The notes below the pieces were generated by a model, which was not told the DNA's origin, did not search any database, and worked only from the letters and a program-made list of their open reading frames with translations. From Bacteroidota bacterium (lineage in GTDB: Bacteria > Bacteroidota > Bacteroidia > Chitinophagales > Chitinophagaceae), in assembly GCA_023423015.1 (NCBI GenBank), contig JAFAGE010000290.1:1-27167 (forward strand): a DNA stretch of 27,167 nucleotides. Direction: 5' to 3'. Positions 23,999-27,167 of the stretch are shown piece after piece (within the stretch, counting starts at the first letter, position 1; each line of letters begins with the position of its first letter). Position numbers and translations under genes: made by a program.

Positions 23999-24025
23999 AT
24001 TCACCATCCACTATTCACCATCCAC
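23999..24025. repeat. Heptamer array I abutting the gap start codon
   Basis: ATTCACC, ATCCACT, ATTCACC and ATCCAC follow one another in 7-bp steps, the last unit running into the A of the ATG at 24026. The array fills the place where a ribosome-binding site would be expected. Confidence 0.85.
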
Positions 24026-25015
24026 ATGACACGCATCGCAATCAATGGCTTTGGCCGCATCGGAAGAGCTTCGCTAAAAGTGATCTTCGATACCGAAGGT
24101 GTAGAACTGGTAGCAGTTAACGATCTACTCGACATTAAAAATGCCGCATACCTGCTGCAATACGACAGCGTGTATGGCAGATACCCAAGGAAGGTTGAAG
24201 TAACCGATGGAAAACTGATTATTGGCGGGAAAGAAGTTCAGTATTTTTCGATGCGTGAACCTTCTGAGCTGCCCTGGAAAGAACTCAAGATTGACGTGGT
24301 GATCGAAAGCACCGGAATTTTTACGAACTCTGAAGACGCAGCCAAACACATACAGGCCGGCGCAAAAACAGTAGTGATATCCGGGCCCACAAAAAGCAAA
24401 GATGCGCCAACGGTAGTTCACGGTGTGAACACAGAAGCAGGAAAGGCGCAGATATTTTCGTGTGCGAGTTGCACAACCAACAATATCAGTCCGGTAATTG
24501 AAATCCTGGGCAGGAGGATAGGAATAAAGAAGGCAATCTTAAACACTATTCACGCATACACTGCATCACAAACACTTGTAGATGCACCTTCAAAAAAAGA
24601 ACCGCGCATGGGTCGCGCTGCAGCCATGAACCTGGCGCCTGCGTCCACCGGTGCAGCCATCGCTACTACCAAGGCATTGCCACAATACGAAGGCCGCTTC
24701 GATGGCGTTGCCATTCGTACACCCGTGGTTGTTGGCTCAATTTCCGACATCACATTTGTTGCGGAACGTAGCACTACTCCCGAAGAAATAAATGCCATTC
24801 TTAAAGAAGAATCACAAACAGATCGCTACAAGCACGTATTGGCTGTAACGGATGAACCATTGGTGTCTACCGACATCATCCAAAGCACACATGCTGCAGT
24901 GGTTGACATGGACATGACCCGCGTAGTGGATGGCGACCTGGTTAAGGTGATGGCATGGTACGACAACGAGTGGGGATTCACGAACCAGATGATCCGGCAG
25001 ATACTCGAGATCTGA
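24026..25015 (+). CDS. gap: Glyceraldehyde-3-phosphate dehydrogenase, type I
   Basis: A 329-residue GAPDH that converts glyceraldehyde 3-phosphate to 1,3-bisphosphoglycerate in glycolysis or the reverse. The N-terminal Rossmann motif INGFGRIGR starts at residue 6, and D33 in VNDL suggests NAD use. The catalytic cysteine C149 lies in ASCTTNNISP, where the common form is ASCTTNCLAP; H176 in HAYTASQ is the base. SGPTKSKDAPT (usual start SAP) and WYDNEWGFTNQM also differ slightly from housekeeping forms. This may be a second GAPDH paralogue, perhaps with a gluconeogenic bias, but that is inference. Its stop lies directly beside the stop of a convergent small gene. Confidence 0.95.
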   Translation: MTRIAINGFGRIGRASLKVIFDTEGVELVAVNDLLDIKNAAYLLQYDSVYGRYPRKVEVTDGKLIIGGKEVQYFSMREPSELPWKELKIDVVIESTGIFTNSEDAAKHIQAGAKTVVISGPTKSKDAPTVVHGVNTEAGKAQIFSCASCTTNNISPVIEILGRRIGIKKAILNTIHAYTASQTLVDAPSKKEPRMGRAAAMNLAPASTGAAIATTKALPQYEGRFDGVAIRTPVVVGSISDITFVAERSTTPEEINAILKEESQTDRYKHVLAVTDEPLVSTDIIQSTHAAVVDMDMTRVVDGDLVKVMAWYDNEWGFTNQMIRQILEI

Positions 25016-25364
25016 TCATTTTATTATCAACCCTCCATACATCTCTTCACCGCGGAACAACTTGTCTGCTTCACCCTTGTGCACGATAAATTCGCGAACC
25101 AGTAAGCGGTAAATCCTGTTTGAAGGAGTATTTGTAGTGCAGGCAGGCTTCCTGTTTCCATGCAGCGTTCCTGGTGATCCTTCGCGCATACCTGTTTGCC
25201 GGCGCCATTAGATCCAGGGTTTGTTTCTGAGCGTTGCTCAGCTTGCGATTGCCCATATCGGGCACTGCTGAGAGCACGGTTTTGTCGCCATACCGCTTCA
25301 CAACAACATTGCCAATGCGGCCGGAAAATCCGTAGAGCAGGGGATTGAAGTTTGATCTTGCCAT
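25016..25364 (-). pseudogene. Small Bacteroidota-type protein, apparently frameshifted
   Basis: From the ATG at 25364 the frame gives MARSNFNPLLYGFSGRIG, then NVVVKRYGDKTVLSAVPDM, a pattern I recognise from small conserved Bacteroidota proteins of unknown function. In this frame the protein stops at 25071 after an unlikely tail (97 residues in all). If one base is skipped near 25130 (just after the segment ACLHYK), the reading continues as TPSNRIYRLLVREFIVHKGE and reaches a stop at 25016-25018, giving a sensible protein of about 115 residues. The frame change may be a real mutation, a sequencing error or, least likely, programmed shifting. The extended end touches the stop of the convergent gap gene. 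Confidence 0.65.
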
Positions 25365-25414
25365 AGTACTGGATTAGCTTAAATATACTCATCGCCCTAT
25401 GTTTCTGCAATGCT

Positions 25415-25478
25415 CCTCCATACATCCTCCATTAAAATTTGAAGGAAGTATGGAGAAACAATGGAAGATGATTGGAGG
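25415..25478. repeat. Imperfect inverted repeat in divergent gap
   Basis: Arms 25415-25433 and 25460-25478 (19 bases each) match as reverse complements at 16 of 19 positions, with a 26-base loop. Left arm starts CCTCCAT, right arm ends TTGGAGG. It lies between the frameshifted small gene (-) and the small gene at 25567 (+). The surrounding TGGA-rich sequence looks like a decayed repeat, but not of strict 7-bp period. Confidence 0.6.
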
Positions 25479-25530
25479 ATGGTGCGGGAAGTACTATGGG
25501 AGAATCGGATAATTACAATGTTGTATATTT

Positions 25531-25550
25531 AAAAAACCGGCAGTTGCCGG
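25531..25550 (-). terminator. Possible minus-strand terminator
   Basis: On the minus strand CCGGC, loop AACT, GCCGG is followed by six T. It would stop leftward read-through from the epoxide hydrolase before it reaches the small leftward gene. On the plus strand the same hairpin lies in the leader of the small gene at 25567, so a leader-structure role is an alternative. Confidence 0.45.
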
Positions 25551-25566
25551 GCTAAAAAAGTTGACT

Positions 25567-25851
25567 ATGGCGTTACCTGATTTTCCAAATGGATTTGAAT
25601 CGTGGCAGAAAACACATTTCGAGGTGGTAGAAGTGTTGGTTTATATGCGCAACCTCGAAGACAGTAAGAAACCTAAAGGATACTATGAGGCATTAGACCA
25701 GTCGGCCAGCAAGGAGTTGTACGACCTTGCTCTCAACCTTACCAACAAATACGAGGAGCAAACTGTGGGCAAAACCCGCTCCCGGAGCCTGTTCGACGAA
25801 ATTGAAGAATTCGTATACCGGGAAGTAAAAAGCGCAGAGAATATCCCCTGA
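25567..25851 (+). CDS. Small hypothetical protein
   Basis: A 94-residue, mostly acidic soluble protein. I start it at the ATG at 25567 rather than the TTG two codons earlier. The sequence MALPDFPNGFESWQKTHFEVVEVL, then LYDLALNLTNKYEEQT and LFDEIEEFVYREV suggests an all-helical fold with amphipathic helices. I do not recognise a family with certainty. There is no signal peptide or membrane segment. The stop is followed within 4 bases by a heptamer array, as with several other genes here, which supports it being a real gene end. Confidence 0.72.
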   Translation: MALPDFPNGFESWQKTHFEVVEVLVYMRNLEDSKKPKGYYEALDQSASKELYDLALNLTNKYEEQTVGKTRSRSLFDEIEEFVYREVKSAENIP

Positions 25852-25854
25852 CGG

Positions 25855-25929
25855 GGAGTGAAAGGTGAAAGGTGAAAGGTGAGAAGTCAAAACAATACTC
25901 GTTCTCTTCTCACCGCTCACCGCTCACCT
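25855..25929. repeat. Opposed heptamer arrays H forming a hairpin between convergent genes
   Basis: The left array (25855-25889) has GGAGTGA, three AAGGTGA and GAAGTCA. The right array (25902-25929) has TTCTCTT, two CTCACCG and CTCACCT. Arms 25864-25886 and 25906-25928 can pair at 19 of 23 positions across a 19-base loop. The structure lies between the convergent small gene and epoxide hydrolase and could mark the 3' ends of both transcripts. No T tract is attached. Confidence 0.85.
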
Positions 25930-25946
25930 GAACCGTTTTCAGGAAT

Positions 25947-27167
25947 TCAACGAAAAGATTTGAACGAAGCACGCATGTCCTGCGTGAATAATTCGGGCTG
26001 TTCCCATGCTGCGAAGTGGCCTCCCACGTTATGTTTTTTGAAATAGATCAGCTTTGAATATGCTTTTTCAACCCAGCTTTTCGGAGCCTGGTACAATTCG
26101 TCGGGGAACGCACTCACCGCTACCGGTATCTTCACATCAAGTGGTTTGAAAAAGATCACTTTGTTTTCCCAATAAATTCTTGCCGACGACACTGCTGTTT
26201 TTGTGAGCCAGTACAGCGTGATATTATCCAGCACATCATCCTTTGTTAATCCTTCCTTTTTATCGTCGAACACACGTGCAATCATTTCATAGCTCCTGAT
26301 GTCGTGATCAAGGATCCACGCTGCAAGCCCGATAGGTGAATCTTCGATGCCATACATGGTTTGCGGCCGATTGCCCATCTGTTGTGCGTAAGCGAGTCCT
26401 TTTTTGAAGAAATAGTCTATCTGGTGCCATGCTTTCTTTTCGTCTTCAGATAGAGTAGGTGGCGCCGGTTGATGGCTCCACAACGCCCCGGTGATTTCAT
26501 CGGGCACGGCTGCTGGCAGACTGGTGTGGATTGCCAGGAGTTCCTTCGGCGCCATTACTCCCATTAGTTCTGTTACTGCATCACCCCAATCGCCACCCTG
26601 AGCCACGTAGCGTTTGTAACCAAGACGATCCATCAGCGTGATCCATGCACGCGCAATCCTGTTTGGTTCCCAACCGCCTTCTTCAGGCTGACCGGAAAAG
26701 CCATAACCCGGAAGCGATGGGATCACTACATCAAAAGCATCTTCAGCAGTTCCGCCATACGCTGTAGGATTGGTGAGAGGATCAATAATTTTCAATTGCT
26801 CGATGATTGATCCGGGCCATCCATGGGTAACGATAAGCGGTAGTGCATTGGGATGTTTTGAGCGAACATGAATAAAATGAATGTCGAGCCCGTCGATGTT
26901 GGTGATGAAATTGGGATATGAATTTAATTTCGCTTCTGTTTTGCGCCAATCGTATTGTTCTACCCAGTATTTCGCCAGCTTTTGAATCGTTGCAAGCTGG
27001 ACGCCCTGGGAGGCGTCGTTTACTGTTTCTTTTTTTGGCCAACGCGTTGCCTTGATACGTTGTTCAAGGTCGTTCAGTTCTGCATCAGAAAACTGGATCT
27101 TGAAAGGACGTATTGTGGCTGACGACGTGGGTTCAGCAGGTGCACTGTTTTGTGCATTGCCCACAGC
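25947..27167 (-). CDS. Epoxide hydrolase, 5' end outside the window
   Basis: At least 406 residues of an alpha/beta-fold epoxide hydrolase. The N-terminal EHN domain (PF06441) spans the segment from RPFKIQFSDAELNDLEQRI to about HSKHP. The catalytic domain shows THGWPGSIIEQ (oxyanion HGWPG), the nucleophile elbow QGGDWGDAV with Asp as nucleophile, and the base in GGHFAAWEQPE. Such enzymes open epoxides to diols through an ester intermediate. The visible N-terminus (VGNAQNSAPAEPTSS) looks like the end of a signal peptide followed by a linker, so the GTG at 27164 is probably not the start and the frame is open to the window edge. It is probably exported. Confidence 0.9.
   Translation of the reverse strand, partial: AVGNAQNSAPAEPTSSATIRPFKIQFSDAELNDLEQRIKATRWPKKETVNDASQGVQLATIQKLAKYWVEQYDWRKTEAKLNSYPNFITNIDGLDIHFIHVRSKHPNALPLIVTHGWPGSIIEQLKIIDPLTNPTAYGGTAEDAFDVVIPSLPGYGFSGQPEEGGWEPNRIARAWITLMDRLGYKRYVAQGGDWGDAVTELMGVMAPKELLAIHTSLPAAVPDEITGALWSHQPAPPTLSEDEKKAWHQIDYFFKKGLAYAQQMGNRPQTMYGIEDSPIGLAAWILDHDIRSYEMIARVFDDKKEGLTKDDVLDNITLYWLTKTAVSSARIYWENKVIFFKPLDVKIPVAVSAFPDELYQAPKSWVEKAYSKLIYFKKHNVGGHFAAWEQPELFTQDMRASFKSFR

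Noticed and set aside
25027..25425. A 132-residue minus-strand ORF overlapping the frameshifted small gene
   Set aside because: Its product is rich in Cys, Arg and Gln without any pattern. The other two frames together give a sensible conserved protein, so this frame is spurious.
3504..25929. Heptamer arrays as low-quality or artificial sequence
   Set aside because: They occur at many independent sites, respect gene boundaries, differ in unit sequence and share the same period, which is not expected of assembly noise.
27162..27164. GTG at 27164 as the start of the epoxide hydrolase
   Set aside because: The frame stays open to the window edge, and the residues there look like the end of a signal peptide, so the true start is outside.

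Overview
The window looks like a chromosomal segment of a Bacteroidota bacterium, most likely of the Chitinophagaceae type. Three signs support this: a secreted hydrolase ends in a type IX secretion (T9SS) sorting domain, carbohydrate-active enzymes are plentiful (a GH144-type protein, a GH18 chitinase, a beta-helix protein), and Shine-Dalgarno sequences are weak or absent. The family-level placement is inference. I see no rRNA, tRNA, CRISPR array, insertion sequence or integrase.

Layout. 1-2.7 kb: secreted GH144/glycoamylase protein and a DinB-fold protein (+). 2.7-4.8 kb: a slipin and its membrane serine-protease partner NfeD (-). 5.0-5.4 kb: a cytosolic Cys-rich four-helix copper-storage protein (+). 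5.5-10.3 kb: three exported proteins (+), namely a T9SS esterase, a pectate-lyase-fold beta-helix protein and a chitinase lipoprotein. 10.4-15.3 kb: a leftward run with a DsbA-like thiol oxidoreductase overlapping a 1-Cys peroxiredoxin, an exported alpha/beta hydrolase, a small unknown protein, an NmrA-type NAD(P)-binding protein, an HSL-type esterase and two tandem paralogues of a small Bacteroidota family. A sigma-54 response regulator lies divergently at 15.6-17.0 kb. 17.1-19.6 kb: an MBOAT O-acyltransferase with an SGNH-like partner (-). 20.1-23.4 kb: a translationally coupled surface-glycan operon (WbqC, DegT-like aminotransferase, GNAT, then a GT2 glycosyltransferase) closed by an intrinsic terminator. 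23.5-25.0 kb: an AAC(6')-like GNAT and a GAPDH. 25.0-25.4 kb: a small Bacteroidota gene that appears frameshifted. 25.6-25.9 kb: a small unknown gene. 25.9 kb to the end: an epoxide hydrolase cut by the window edge.

The most unusual feature is not a gene. At least eleven intergenic sites carry degenerate tandem repeats, all with a period of exactly 7 bp but with different unit sequences (TTTCACC/GGTGAAA, GAGAACG, GCATAGG, CTGCCTT, GTGAGAC, ATTCACC). Many begin within a few bases of a stop codon, and two contain one. They usually run purine-rich on the coding strand and form opposed, hairpin-capable pairs between convergent genes. Units can change sequence family without losing the 7-bp phase, and identical stretches of 20 to 23 bases recur 1 to 5 kb apart. 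This resembles in kind the heptanucleotide STRR repeats of cyanobacteria, and it is the best candidate here for something undescribed.
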